This document shows positions 28,901 through 40,503 of a DNA stretch of 64,000 nt, piece after piece. Source of the DNA: Comamonadaceae bacterium (GTDB lineage: Bacteria > Pseudomonadota > Gammaproteobacteria > Burkholderiales > Burkholderiaceae_C). Position 1 is the first letter of the stretch, and each line of letters starts with the position of its first letter. The stretch lies in contig CANGIQ010000005.1 of the NCBI GenBank assembly GCA_947453965.1, forward strand, positions 86,316-150,315, in the 5' to 3' direction. A program made the translations under genes and the position numbers. The notes under the pieces were generated by a model, which ran no database searches, was not told the origin of the DNA, and saw only the letters and a program-made list of their open reading frames with translations.

Positions 28901-29447
28901 GCAATCGGCCGACTTGACCGATGCCATGAACACCTTGGAAGACGCCATCCGCAAAATCGATGGCGAAACCCGTGAGTTGCTGGGCGGCACCTTCAAGGTC
29001 GTGAACGAACACTTTGGCCGCATGTTCCCCGAGTTGTTCGGCGGTGGCAACGCGCGTCTGGTGATGACGGGCGAAGAAATTTTGGACTCTGGTGTGCAGG
29101 TCATGGCCCAGCCGCCGGGTAAGAAAAACCAAACCATCCATTTGCTCTCTGGCGGCGAAAAAGCGCTGACGGCTATTGCTTTGGTGTTTGCGATTTTTCA
29201 GCTCAACCCAGCGCCTTTTTGTTTGCTCGACGAGGTCGATGCGCCGCTGGACGACGCCAACACCGAGCGTTATGCCAAGCTGGTGTCGAGCATGTCCAAA
29301 GAGACGCAATTCCTCTTTATTTCGCACAACAAGATTGCCATGGAAATGGCCGAACAACTCATTGGTGTGACCATGCAGGAACAAGGCGTTTCCCGCATCG
29401 TTGCCGTGGACATGGAGTCGGCCGTTTCGATGGCCGATGCCGTTTGA
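25932..29447 (+). CDS. smc: Chromosome segregation/condensation protein SMC
   Basis: Chromosome-organising ATPase of 1171 residues starting at GTG, with GAGAGG upstream. Walker A is [20 protein letters not shown] (from about residue 31). Two long coiled-coil arms (about 170-500 and 680-1010) flank a central hinge (about 510-660). The C-terminal head carries [14 protein letters not shown] and [15 protein letters not shown]. Architecture and length match bacterial SMC. The partners scpA and scpB are not in the window. It is followed 15 bp later by zipA. Confidence 0.97.
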   Translation: [1171 protein letters not shown]

Positions 29448-29462
29448 TTTCAAAATAACAAC

Positions 29463-30776
29463 ATGAGCACTCTTCAAATTGGTTTAGCGATCGCCGGCGG
29501 CGTGGTGCTTGCTGGCGTGGTCGCGCACAGCACCTGGACCTCGCGTAAAAACAAACCGCGTCAGGCCGAACCTTTGCCGCAAAACGAGGCAACCTTGCCC
29601 ACGCCTGCAGCGGTGGCTCAAGAGCCGTCGTTCGATGTGCCGGTCGAACCTGCGTTTGAACATGCACCGACCTCAACCCCAGCGACTGCGGTGGCCATGG
29701 ACAACCTGCCTTTGAGCCACGACCCGGTGAGCGACTTGGCACGCAGCATGATGCAAGAAGCCACCTTGCACGCGCAACGTGTGCCCAACGAGGCCGAGTT
29801 GGCCCGCATCGCAGCCGACCAAGCCCGCGTGGCCCAACAACACGCAGCCCGTGCGGCCCAACACACGGCCCCCACACCCAGCCCAAGCTTGGCGCCGATG
29901 ATCGACAAGGTCATGGACGGCGTGGCTTCGCCTGAGTTGCTGCAACCTGAAAAACGACCCAGCTTGGATGCGCTGATTGATGTAATGGCTTCGATTGAAA
30001 TCGAACATCCCATCTCCGGCGAAGCGGTGCTGACCGCCTTGCCCACCACCCGCCGGGTGGGCAGCAAATTGTTCAACTTAGAAGGCCTGAATGCCGAAAC
30101 TGGTTTGTGGGAATACCCCCGTAGTAGCCAGCGTTACAGCGCATTTCAAGCCGGTGTGCAGTTGGCCAACCGCATGGGCCCGTTGAATGAAATTGAGTTC
30201 TCTGAGTTTGTGCTCAAGACCCAAACCTTTGCCGATGCCATCAATGGTGCGCCGGAATTCCCAGACATGATTGAAGAAGTCGCGCGCGCGCGTGAACTCG
30301 ATGGTTTTGCCAGTGCGCACGATGCGCAGCTGAGCTTCACGCTCAAGGCTGTCAAAGCCGCTTGGAGCCCTGGATATGTGCAGCAAAATGCGGCCCGCCT
30401 GGGCTTTGTGGCGGGGGTAATTCCCGGTCGCATGGTGGTGCCAGCCCCGACTGTGGGTTTGCCACCTATTTTGGGATTGGTGTTTGACACCCAAGCCGCC
30501 ATGTCTGAAGACCCCGCGCAATCGGCCATCCGCGAAATCACTTTGTCACTCGATGTGCCGCAGGTGGATCGCAACGAAGAACCGTTTGCCCGCATGATTC
30601 AAACCGCGCATGAGCTTGCCCGTGTGATGGACGGTGCGGTGACCGATGACAACGGCCAGCCCTTGTCCGAAGCGGCGGTGGGCGCGATTGCGCGTGATTT
30701 GATGGCGCTGTACAACACGCTGGATGCACGCGACTTGTCGGCTGGCTCACCGCAAGCGCGTCGCTTGTTCAGCTGA
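29463..30776 (+). CDS. zipA: Cell division protein ZipA-like (FtsZ-binding)
   Basis: A 437-residue membrane-anchored division protein. An N-terminal helix (about residues 4-22, IGLAIAGGVVLAGVVAHS) precedes a long Pro/Ala/Gln-rich linker, then a C-terminal domain of about 250 residues whose end (LSLDVPQVDRNEEPFARMIQ, then GQPLSEAAVGAIARDLMALY) resembles the FtsZ-binding domain of ZipA. Overall similarity to E. coli ZipA is low, but position immediately before ligA, as in E. coli, and next to smc supports the call. The gap to ligA is 12 bp. Confidence 0.8.
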   Translation: MSTLQIGLAIAGGVVLAGVVAHSTWTSRKNKPRQAEPLPQNEATLPTPAAVAQEPSFDVPVEPAFEHAPTSTPATAVAMDNLPLSHDPVSDLARSMMQEATLHAQRVPNEAELARIAADQARVAQQHAARAAQHTAPTPSPSLAPMIDKVMDGVASPELLQPEKRPSLDALIDVMASIEIEHPISGEAVLTALPTTRRVGSKLFNLEGLNAETGLWEYPRSSQRYSAFQAGVQLANRMGPLNEIEFSEFVLKTQTFADAINGAPEFPDMIEEVARARELDGFASAHDAQLSFTLKAVKAAWSPGYVQQNAARLGFVAGVIPGRMVVPAPTVGLPPILGLVFDTQAAMSEDPAQSAIREITLSLDVPQVDRNEEPFARMIQTAHELARVMDGAVTDDNGQPLSEAAVGAIARDLMALYNTLDARDLSAGSPQARRLFS

Positions 30777-32960
<2,184 letters not shown>

Positions 32961-32971
32961 AGGAAACACAG

Positions 32972-33508
32972 ATGGCCGTTCGCGAAATTTTGAAAATGGG
33001 TGATCCACGCTTGCTGCGGGTGGCCCAACCTGTGAGCGCATTCAATACGCCTGAGTTGCAGGCCTTGCTCAAAGACCTGGACGACACCATGCTGGCAGCC
33101 AACGGCGCAGGATTGGCGGCGCCGCAAATTGGCGTAGATTTGCAAGTGGTGGTGTTTGGTTCTGGCGAAATTAACCCGCGCTATCCCGATGCGCCCGTGG
33201 TGCCGTACACGGTGCTCATCAATCCTGTGCTCACGCCCCTGGGCGATGACGAAGAAGAGGGCTGGGAAGGCTGCTTGTCAGTGCCGGGCTTGCGTGGCGT
33301 GGTGCCGCGTTTCAAGCGTTTGCGCTATCAGGGATTTGACGAAAAAGGCCAGGCGATTGACCGCACGGTAGACGGCTTTCATGCACGGGTGGTGCAACAC
33401 GAATGCGACCACCTGATTGGCGTGCTCTACCCCATGCGGGTGCGCGACTTTTCGCGCTTTGGCTATACAGAGGTGTTGTTTCCAGGGCTGGATGACGCCG
33501 ACGATTGA
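32972..33508 (+). CDS. def: Peptide deformylase
   Basis: A 178-residue metalloenzyme that removes the formyl group from new polypeptides. All three motifs are present: [10 protein letters not shown] (46-54), EGCLSVP with metal ligand C101, and QHECDHL with H143, E144 and H147. A good ribosome-binding site (AGAGGA) overlaps the ligA stop codon, so it is probably read with ligA. It converges on yjbH with 16 bp between the genes. Confidence 0.97.
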   Translation: MAVREILKMGDPRLLRVAQPVSAFNTPELQALLKDLDDTMLAANGAGLAAPQIGVDLQVVVFGSGEINPRYPDAPVVPYTVLINPVLTPLGDDEEEGWEGCLSVPGLRGVVPRFKRLRYQGFDEKGQAIDRTVDGFHARVVQHECDHLIGVLYPMRVRDFSRFGYTEVLFPGLDDADD

Positions 33509-33524
33509 GCCTTCAAAGCGAAAA

Positions 33525-36326
33525 TCATGGCGCCGATGAGCGCATCCATTCGCGTTCATCGCGGCTGTTGGTCAAGTCCCACAGGGCGTGTGTTTTGTTC
33601 AACTTGGCGCCACCGTCACGGATCAAAGGTTGCCAGGCAAATGTCATGGCTTGGTTGGACCAGGCCGTTAGGAACGCATCAAAGGGAACCGAAAAAAATA
33701 CGCCTTTGTCAAAACTGCCTTCACCGAAGACTTCAGAAGGCACATTTGTTTTGGTCATCCACGCGCCCATGCGTGCACCGTTGCTGAAGCGGCGTGCGAC
33801 TTCCAAGGTCGCCCCGCGATCACCCGCCAAGTATTGACCCACCATCAGTTTCGCTTCCACGCCTTGCCACCGGGTGTCCCAATAGGCCGTCATGTGCCCG
33901 CTGGTGACACGGTAATCACGCAGGCTGAAGCGTTGATCAAACTCACGCTGACTCAAGCGGTTGATGTCAGCGCCCAAGGCCCACTGGCTGGTGTGGGGGC
34001 GCCACATCACTTCAGCCCCGATGCCTGCGAACATGGACTCTAGGGCCCCTGCGTAGGCGAGGCTATAGACATCATCGCGCCATTGGTTCAATTGCGTGAT
34101 TTGTGCATTTTTCAAGGTGAGGCGTGGTCCGGTGAGGTATTCACGCATGTAGGTTCTGACGCGCGGCAAGCTGCTGGGGGCTGTGTAATGAAAGTTGTCG
34201 TAGTTATCGATCAAACGTCCATTCACCGATCCTTCAGCCCAGCCACCTTGCCACAATGGCCATTGCCCTTTGGCGCTTGCGCTGAATGCGTACAAATAGC
34301 CATCAGGCCCGCCAATGTTTTGTTGGTAGCCGAGGTTGACACTGCCTGTCGGTATGAGGGGGGAGGTGTCGTGAGCTTGGGGCATTTCAACCTCAGCAGG
34401 CACAGACGCATGAACAGGAACTTGGCCTCGCCATGCATACCGCGCATCGGCCCAAGTGGCTCTGTCGATCAGTCGGCTGCTGACGGGGACGCCTTGCTGC
34501 ATGAGCACAAAATGAAACGATTGAATGTGGTCAGGCGCCAATTCATGCGCGACAGCCATGCCTCGGTCAAGACGTTCGGGCAGTGACATGCCTCGCACTT
34601 GGTTCAATGCAATGACCCATGTATTTTTGTCTTGGCGAATGCTATCCACGGTCCAACCCGTTTGGAGTGTTATCGCCTCTTTGACGGTTTGCATGCGTGT
34701 GATCTGCGGGGCCGACTCAGATGGCAAAGTCGAAGCCGCAGGCCGGGTGACCGGCCATGGGGCAGGTTCGGAAGATTTGTTGCGAGACATGTGAGGTAGG
34801 TCGGTACTCATACTCAAGCCCAGCATCCAGCGTTGGCCCCGTTCATAACCCAGGCTCCACACCATCGGGCCTTTTTGCCATGCCATGCCCCAATTGAAAG
34901 GGCTTCGCGCACCGCCGATTTCATTGTTCAATGGCTCGTGGCGGTAGTTATTACCGTCTAGCTCAACCTTGAGCACCAAGTCGTTGATGGGGGTTTGCCA
35001 TTGCACGCCGCCGAAGAGGGCCGTTCTTCCTGTGAAAAGGGGCGAAATTTGTGCGGTACCTCCAGCGCCGATATCGCTGTTGGCTCGGTTGGCAAACCGT
35101 GATCCAAATATTTTCAAAGGGTTGGGCATGTTTTGACGTGCCCCTAAATATCCCCAACCTATGCCCAGACTCATGTCGAAGTTCTGCCAACGTTTCGAAG
35201 CCACCGCATATTCACCAGCAAACAAGCCTGTTCCTCCTGGGTCACGTAAGCCAATGGCAATGGCTGGATGCGTGGCTGCTTCATCGACAAAGCGCCATTT
35301 GATATCTGACGATTTGTCTTTGTAGCTTTGATCGCCCGCAATTGACGGGCCGTAGAGCCGGTTACTGATGTTGGTGTAACGCATGCCCAATTCCAACGTG
35401 TCGAAAGGACTCATGGACAGGGTGATGTGGTTGTAAGGCCAAGCGCGATAAACCGTCAGACCCACCAAGCCAGCGCGTGGTGTGCGTGCCGTTGGCGTTT
35501 GCATGAGCCCCGTGATGCCCCAATCATTCGCCGACATGGGCATGGTTTTGGGCACTTCGCTTGGTAATAGAGGTAATGGCAGGGGCGTTGTGTTCCCATG
35601 AGCAACGCCCTGAGTCGATAGAAACTCTGCGATGCGATGGTTTAAATGGGGAGAAACAACCGCCGAAGAAACCCATAACCAAGCCCCGGGTGCAGGCGCT
35701 TCTTGGGTTTGTGCATTCCATGCGCTGATCGCCAAGCGTGTGGTTTGTCCGTTCGGTTGTATCAGCCAGACCTCGTCCAAGCCAGCGTGAACACCGCAGG
35801 CTTTTAAATAATCGAGGGCCCAGCGCGTGGGCTCGAACCGAACATCGCAAAGCTGGGCATCCGCGCCGATCACGCGCACGCGATCAGGGCGAGGTGTTGC
35901 AATGATTTGGTCACCCGAGCTTGTCATGGGCGCCAGATGGCGGTGCGTTTGCATCAACCACGGGTCTTGAAGGCGCAGTTTTTGACGCCCTGTCACTGGC
36001 ATGGTCTCAAGAAGTTGTTTCAACGCTTCTCGTTGTCGCAACGTTTGTGGATTTTGATCGGCCCACGCATCCAATTCTTGCAACAGCACCGTCTTGTCTT
36101 GCGCTTGTTTTTGAGCTTCGGACTGTTCAAGCCACATCAAACCAGGCGCATACATGCGTCCTGCGAGATCGGGATGGTCTTGTGTCAACCACTCGCCCAA
36201 ATTGACGCCGACGGGGGGAATGAGTTTGACGGGCGCTTCATTGGATGTGAGGGGGCTGGTTTGCGCATGAAGCAACAACGGCCACACCAAGACCAACCCG
36301 CTTAAGCGGGGGATGAAAGATGTCAT
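33525..36326 (-). CDS. YjbG(GfcC)-YjbH fusion, exopolysaccharide outer membrane protein
   Basis: A 933-residue exported protein. The ATG at 36326 is chosen because it opens a signal peptide (MTSFIPRLSGLVLVWPLLLH-AQ) and overlaps the upstream stop (ATGA); the reading frame extends to 36506 inside yjbF. Residues about 30-240 resemble GfcC/YjbG: RMYAPGLMWLEQ, LLETMPVTGRQKL, a DEVWLIQPNGQTTRLAISAWN strand and APGAWLWV. From about 268 the protein follows YjbH: WGITGLMQTPTARTPRAG, a RYTNI strand, QSYKDKS and GLRDPGGTGLFAGEYAVASK. E. coli encodes these as two genes, yjbG and yjbH. The rest is beta-rich, consistent with an outer-membrane barrel. Role: exopolysaccharide production or export, inferred from the yjbEFGH operon. 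Confidence 0.8.
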   Translation of the reverse strand: MTSFIPRLSGLVLVWPLLLHAQTSPLTSNEAPVKLIPPVGVNLGEWLTQDHPDLAGRMYAPGLMWLEQSEAQKQAQDKTVLLQELDAWADQNPQTLRQREALKQLLETMPVTGRQKLRLQDPWLMQTHRHLAPMTSSGDQIIATPRPDRVRVIGADAQLCDVRFEPTRWALDYLKACGVHAGLDEVWLIQPNGQTTRLAISAWNAQTQEAPAPGAWLWVSSAVVSPHLNHRIAEFLSTQGVAHGNTTPLPLPLLPSEVPKTMPMSANDWGITGLMQTPTARTPRAGLVGLTVYRAWPYNHITLSMSPFDTLELGMRYTNISNRLYGPSIAGDQSYKDKSSDIKWRFVDEAATHPAIAIGLRDPGGTGLFAGEYAVASKRWQNFDMSLGIGWGYLGARQNMPNPLKIFGSRFANRANSDIGAGGTAQISPLFTGRTALFGGVQWQTPINDLVLKVELDGNNYRHEPLNNEIGGARSPFNWGMAWQKGPMVWSLGYERGQRWMLGLSMSTDLPHMSRNKSSEPAPWPVTRPAASTLPSESAPQITRMQTVKEAITLQTGWTVDSIRQDKNTWVIALNQVRGMSLPERLDRGMAVAHELAPDHIQSFHFVLMQQGVPVSSRLIDRATWADARYAWRGQVPVHASVPAEVEMPQAHDTSPLIPTGSVNLGYQQNIGGPDGYLYAFSASAKGQWPLWQGGWAEGSVNGRLIDNYDNFHYTAPSSLPRVRTYMREYLTGPRLTLKNAQITQLNQWRDDVYSLAYAGALESMFAGIGAEVMWRPHTSQWALGADINRLSQREFDQRFSLRDYRVTSGHMTAYWDTRWQGVEAKLMVGQYLAGDRGATLEVARRFSNGARMGAWMTKTNVPSEVFGEGSFDKGVFFSVPFDAFLTAWSNQAMTFAWQPLIRDGGAKLNKTHALWDLTNSRDEREWMRSSAP

Positions 36327-36976
36327 GAGTTGGATGCCGGAGACTTGATCGGCCATGTTTGCCATTGCAAACACCAATCGGGGGTGATGCAGCGCTGTCC
36401 AGCCATTCCATCGTGTTCTGAACTCACCGTGTACAGAGTCAGGCGTATGCCAGATAAATGGTCTCTTTCTTCCCCCCATTGCATCTGAGGATGCTTGCCG
36501 AACCAAGGCATGGGTGTATCTAAGTTGGGCAGGCTTATTTTTTCAACCGTACGTATGTTGCCGAAGAGAAAGCCAGGTTGTTGATCGGTTGTTTGGTGAT
36601 GAATGCTGCGGTTGGTTGAGGCAAGGTGGGTGTTCAGTGCTGCAGATTCATCAAGCAATTGCCACTGCCTTTGAGGCTCTGAAACGCCAATCAAACGCCC
36701 TTGACACAGCCGCATCACAACGCCATCGGCACTGACCCATACGCTGGCCTCACACAGGGAAGTTCGCTCGGTCCCTACCCAGACCATCAATGCTTCGCGG
36801 CCTTCGCTTTGCACCAGCAGGTAACGTAAATCCGCCTGAAGTGGCGCGTGGCGAGCGCTTTGGGGCTCGGGCATGAAGTCTTGCTGAATGCGCCATAGAC
36901 CAGCGCTCATGTCCGAGCTGCAAGAGCAAAGGAGCAAGCACCCCAGTGCAAGCGCCCTTGCTCTTGTGCGGATCAT
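36323..36976 (-). CDS. yjbF: YjbF/GfcB-family exopolysaccharide lipoprotein
   Basis: A 217-residue lipoprotein with a short signal and lipobox LCSC (lipidated Cys about residue 19). The body has the YjbF/GfcB features: ADLRYLLVQSEGREALMVWVGTE near the start, a SADGVVMRLCQGRLIGV strand pair, and RLTLYTVSSEHDG towards the end. Its TGA overlaps the ATG of the YjbG-YjbH gene, and it lies 20 bp after the YjbE-like gene. Together they form a three-gene exopolysaccharide unit. Confidence 0.82.
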   Translation of the reverse strand: MIRTRARALALGCLLLCSCSSDMSAGLWRIQQDFMPEPQSARHAPLQADLRYLLVQSEGREALMVWVGTERTSLCEASVWVSADGVVMRLCQGRLIGVSEPQRQWQLLDESAALNTHLASTNRSIHHQTTDQQPGFLFGNIRTVEKISLPNLDTPMPWFGKHPQMQWGEERDHLSGIRLTLYTVSSEHDGMAGQRCITPDWCLQWQTWPIKSPASNS

Positions 36977-36996
36977 GATGTTCTAACAATCAAAAT

Positions 36997-37746
36997 TTAT
37001 TTTGTACCCCCTGTGCCGACGATTGAGCCAGTTGAGCCAGTCGTCCCTGAATCACCATGGTTGTGAAGCAAGATGGCGCCGATCGCAACAATGCCGGCAG
37101 CACCCAGTGCTTCTCGGTAACCGATGGCGCCTTGCGCAGTTGTCATGGCTGCGGCAACAGCAGCGGGCTTCACAGCGGGCGCCACTGGTGCAACCGGTGC
37201 CACAGGCGTCACATTGGCTGTGGTTGTCGGTGTCACGACCGCTTTGCTTGCAACAGGAGCCGCTGCGACTGGACGTGGCATGTTGGCACCAAACCAGTTG
37301 TCACACTGGCGCATGCTTGCGCGTACGGGCAAGCCTGCTTTGTCGAGATAGACGTTCACAGGCATGTCTGGGCTGTAGGGGACGTACTTGCCTTGGAGGA
37401 TAGGGGCCACACCGTCACGACCTGCTTTATGACCTACACCCACATCACAGGCGCCACGCGTGTAATCTTTGGCTTGGTAATTCATAGAGGTGGCAGTGCC
37501 TTCTGGAATCGCGAGGTCTTTCAACGTCATGGCTTGCACACGCTTTTCCCCTGCACGCAGCAACGCAGGTTTGTGTGTGTATGACTTGTAAAACTTGGCT
37601 GTGCCAGCGTTCACGGCTGCATCACACTCAGCGGCTGTGTCATAACCCACGTTGCCGTGATTGTCCGAGACCATGCCGGCAAACGCCCCATGGGCTGCGA
37701 ACAGGGCGGTAAGGAGGATGCTGGAGGAGAAGGTTTTCTGAATCAC
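36997..37746 (-). CDS. Exported protein with YjbE/GfcA-like tail
   Basis: A 249-residue protein with signal peptide MIQKTFSSSILLTALFAAHGAFA. The mature N-terminal part (about 24-165) is not recognised; it has four cysteines (AECDAA, RGACDVG, RQCDNWF, one in each of three places plus none paired obviously). A Pro/Ala/Val/Thr-rich spacer (about 165-205) leads to a hydrophobic stretch GIVAIGAILLHN and a Gly/Ser/Thr tail DSGTTGSTGSIVGTGGTK. E. coli YjbE and GfcA also end in a hydrophobic segment plus a Gly/Ser/Thr tail, and the gene holds the yjbE position before yjbF. Relation to YjbE is therefore suggested, not proven. Confidence 0.55.
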   Translation of the reverse strand: MIQKTFSSSILLTALFAAHGAFAGMVSDNHGNVGYDTAAECDAAVNAGTAKFYKSYTHKPALLRAGEKRVQAMTLKDLAIPEGTATSMNYQAKDYTRGACDVGVGHKAGRDGVAPILQGKYVPYSPDMPVNVYLDKAGLPVRASMRQCDNWFGANMPRPVAAAPVASKAVVTPTTTANVTPVAPVAPVAPAVKPAAVAAAMTTAQGAIGYREALGAAGIVAIGAILLHNHGDSGTTGSTGSIVGTGGTK

Positions 37747-37892
37747 GTTTGCTTCCTAAGTAGTTAAATTGAAAGCAAAGTGTATCCTTTTGTATTTAAT
37801 TAAATGAGCTAAATGATGTTTTCTTGCAACTTTTTAAGCGTCGATGGATAAAAAAGGAATTACGACCAACAGCCGTTGCGTCACAGAGGGAA
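37747..37892. promoter_or_regulatory. AT-rich intergenic region before the yjb-like operon
   Basis: About 146 bp between glnD and the YjbE-like gene, much richer in A and T than its surroundings. It contains a perfect 12-bp palindrome ATTTAATTAAAT at 37794-37805, a GGAAGC ribosome-binding site just before the gene, and a weak terminator-like hairpin nearer glnD. It probably holds the operon promoter, but I cannot place -35 and -10 boxes with confidence. Confidence 0.45.
37850..37881 (-). terminator. Weak terminator-like hairpin after glnD
   Basis: On the - strand, GAC-G-CAAC, loop GGCT, GTTG-GTC form a short stem with one bulge. GTAATTCC and a run of six T follow. The T-run is a few bases from the stem, so termination would be inefficient at best. 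Confidence 0.35.
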
Positions 37893-40490
37893 TCAAGCCT
37901 GCAAGGCCGCGAGTAACTCCGTTTCAATCTCCAACTGCGCTTTGTTTTGTTGCAAAGCTGCGCCATCAATCAAAAAAGTGTCTTCCACGCGTTCGCCCAA
38001 TGTGCTGATTTTGGCCAGCAGTAAGTTCACCTTGTGGTTGGCCAACACACGTGCCACGCTGTAGAGCAAGCCGACACGGTCGCTGGCCGAGATGCTGAGC
38101 AACCACTTTTGAGCGCGCTCGTCGGGCTGCAAACTCACACGGGGGGCAATGGGGAAGCTCTTGACACGCCGTGATACCCGGCCTTTGCCGACGGCAGGCA
38201 ATGGCTTGGCTTCTTGAATGGTGTCGGTCAAGCCGGTTTCCACCATGTTGATGAGGTTGCGGTAATGCTCTTCAAAATGGCTGCTCACCACTTGAAAGGT
38301 GTCGAGTGCGTAGCCGTTGGTGGCGGTGTGTACCTTGGCATCCCAAATATTGAAGCCTGCTTGGTCAAAGTAGCCACAAATGCGGGCAAACAAGTCGGGC
38401 TGGTCAGGCGAATAGACCATCACTTGCAAGCCTTCGCCCACAGGCGATAAGCGGGCCCGAACGATCACGCCCATGGCTTTGTTCTCTGACTTGGCGATGA
38501 ACAAGCTGCGCGAGAGTTGGCGCGTGTGCCAAGCGATATCTCCCGCATCGTGTCGCATGAAATAGCCAACGTCCAGGGTTTGCCACAGGTCTTTGTGCGC
38601 TTCAAACGGCAAGGCATAAAGGGCCAGCATGGTCAACGCTTCGCGTTTGCGTGACTCCACCTCTGCATCCGCATCGGGCGCGCGCCCGCCCAACGCACGT
38701 GCGGTGTAGCGGTACAAGTCTTCGAGCAGCTTGCCTTTCCAGGCGTTCCATACCTTGGGACTGGTGCCACGAATGTCGGCCACGGTCAGCAGGTACAGCG
38801 CAGTGAGGTTGCGTTCATTGCCGACGCGTTTGGCAAAGGCTTGAATCACGTCTGGGTCGCTCAAGTCTTGCTTTTGTGCGACGTTGCTCATGGTCAGGTG
38901 TTCGGCGACCAAGAACTCGATGAGCTTGGCATCTTCTTTGTCAAGGCGATGGTCACGTGCAAATTTGCGCACCTCGCCGCGTCCCAGCTGCGAATGGTCG
39001 CCGCCACGGCCTTTGGCAATGTCGTGAAACAAGGCTGCGGCGTACAAAATCCACGGTTTATCCCAGCCGGCGGCGAGTTGTGAGCAAAATGGGTATTCAT
39101 GGGCATGTTCTGCCATGAAAAAGCGACGCACATTGCGCAGCACCATCAAGATGTGTTGGTCCACGGTGTAGACGTGAAACAAGTCATGCTGCATCTGGCC
39201 CACGATGCGCCGAAACGGCCAAAGGTAGCGTCCCAGCACCGAGGTTTGGTTCATCAAGCGCACCGCATGTGTCATGCCACTGGGGGCTTGCAGAATGCGC
39301 ATGAACATGTCGCGGTTGGCCGGGTCTGCACGGAACTTGCCATCCATCAAACTGCGCGCGTTGTAGAGCGCACGCAATGTACGCGCCGACAGGCCACTGA
39401 TGCCCACAGTGGATTCATACAACCAAAAGGTTTCCAAAATCGCGTGCGGGTTGTTCACATACACATCGTCGCTGGTGACTTCGAGCATGCCAGCCTTGTC
39501 CGCAAAGCGCTCATTGACCGGGCGCAACACATGTGGGTTGCTGTTGAGACGCTCTTCAATGTTGAGCAGCAAAATTTGATTTAACTGGGTCACAGCCTTG
39601 GCGGCCCAGTAGTAGCGCTTCATCAAGGCTTCGCTGGCGACGCGGGCGTTGAGCGAGCCATCTTCTTCCACCCCCAAACCCAGGCTTTGCGCGACGGCGT
39701 GTTGCAGGTCAAAGACCAAACGGTCTTCGCGGCGTTTGGCCGCCAAGTGCAAGCGGGTGCGAATGAGTGACAAAGCGTCTTCATTACGTATGAGTTGCTT
39801 GACCTCAAAGTCAGTGGCCAAACCTTTGCGGCCCAGGTTTTCCCAACTGGTGCCCAAGCCCGCCGCTTTGGCCACCCACAGCACCACCTGCAAGTCGCGC
39901 ATGCCGCCCGGAGACTCTTTGCAGTTAGGCTCAAGGGAATAGGGCGTGTTTTCGTATTTGGTGTGACGCTGACGCATCTCCAAGGTTTTGGCCAAAAAGA
40001 AGGCCTTGGGGTCCAGGGCTTGGGCGTAGTGTTTTTGAAAATTCTTGAACAGTTTGACGCTACCGACCAAAAAACGCGCTTCCAGCAACGAAGTTTGCAC
40101 CGTGATATCAGCCGAGGCTTCTTGCACGCACTCGGTGACAGTGCGAACGCTGGAGCCAATTTCTAAGCCTGTGTCCCAGCAGCTGCCAATGAAGGTTTCG
40201 ATTTGGGCTTTGAGGGCCTCGTCCTTTTCAGGCGACGTGCCATCAGGCATCAGCAAGAGCACGTCCACATCGGAGTAAGGGTACAACTCGCCTCGGCCAT
40301 AGCCACCCACAGCTACCAGGCATAAACCGTTGTCAAAACCCGCCGCGTTCCACAGGGTGCGTAAGGTGTCGTCGGTCATGCTGCACAGCTTGTGCAACAA
40401 GGTTTTCACACTGCGTGAGGTGGTCGAGCCAGACGCAGCCAGCAACAACGCCGCCTTGTCCTTTCGATACAGATTGGCCAAAGCGTTCAT
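37893..40490 (-). CDS. glnD: PII uridylyltransferase / uridylyl-removing enzyme
   Basis: Nitrogen sensor of 865 residues that modifies PII proteins according to glutamine level. The nucleotidyltransferase motif [15 protein letters not shown] is at about 62-76. The HD domain has [15 protein letters not shown]. Two C-terminal ACT domains follow (about 680-760 and 790-860), with [15 protein letters not shown] and [20 protein letters not shown]. Full length for the family. Its start is 13 bp after the map stop, so the two form an operon. Confidence 0.97.
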   Translation of the reverse strand: MNALANLYRKDKAALLLAASGSTTSRSVKTLLHKLCSMTDDTLRTLWNAAGFDNGLCLVAVGGYGRGELYPYSDVDVLLLMPDGTSPEKDEALKAQIETFIGSCWDTGLEIGSSVRTVTECVQEASADITVQTSLLEARFLVGSVKLFKNFQKHYAQALDPKAFFLAKTLEMRQRHTKYENTPYSLEPNCKESPGGMRDLQVVLWVAKAAGLGTSWENLGRKGLATDFEVKQLIRNEDALSLIRTRLHLAAKRREDRLVFDLQHAVAQSLGLGVEEDGSLNARVASEALMKRYYWAAKAVTQLNQILLLNIEERLNSNPHVLRPVNERFADKAGMLEVTSDDVYVNNPHAILETFWLYESTVGISGLSARTLRALYNARSLMDGKFRADPANRDMFMRILQAPSGMTHAVRLMNQTSVLGRYLWPFRRIVGQMQHDLFHVYTVDQHILMVLRNVRRFFMAEHAHEYPFCSQLAAGWDKPWILYAAALFHDIAKGRGGDHSQLGRGEVRKFARDHRLDKEDAKLIEFLVAEHLTMSNVAQKQDLSDPDVIQAFAKRVGNERNLTALYLLTVADIRGTSPKVWNAWKGKLLEDLYRYTARALGGRAPDADAEVESRKREALTMLALYALPFEAHKDLWQTLDVGYFMRHDAGDIAWHTRQLSRSLFIAKSENKAMGVIVRARLSPVGEGLQVMVYSPDQPDLFARICGYFDQAGFNIWDAKVHTATNGYALDTFQVVSSHFEEHYRNLINMVETGLTDTIQEAKPLPAVGKGRVSRRVKSFPIAPRVSLQPDERAQKWLLSISASDRVGLLYSVARVLANHKVNLLLAKISTLGERVEDTFLIDGAALQQNKAQLEIETELLAALQA

Positions 40491-40503
40491 TGCAAAGAGG
40501 TGC

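Noticed and set aside
36327..36506. 60-residue N-terminal extension of YjbH
   Set aside because: Lies inside yjbF and would bury the signal peptide that starts at the 36326 ATG.
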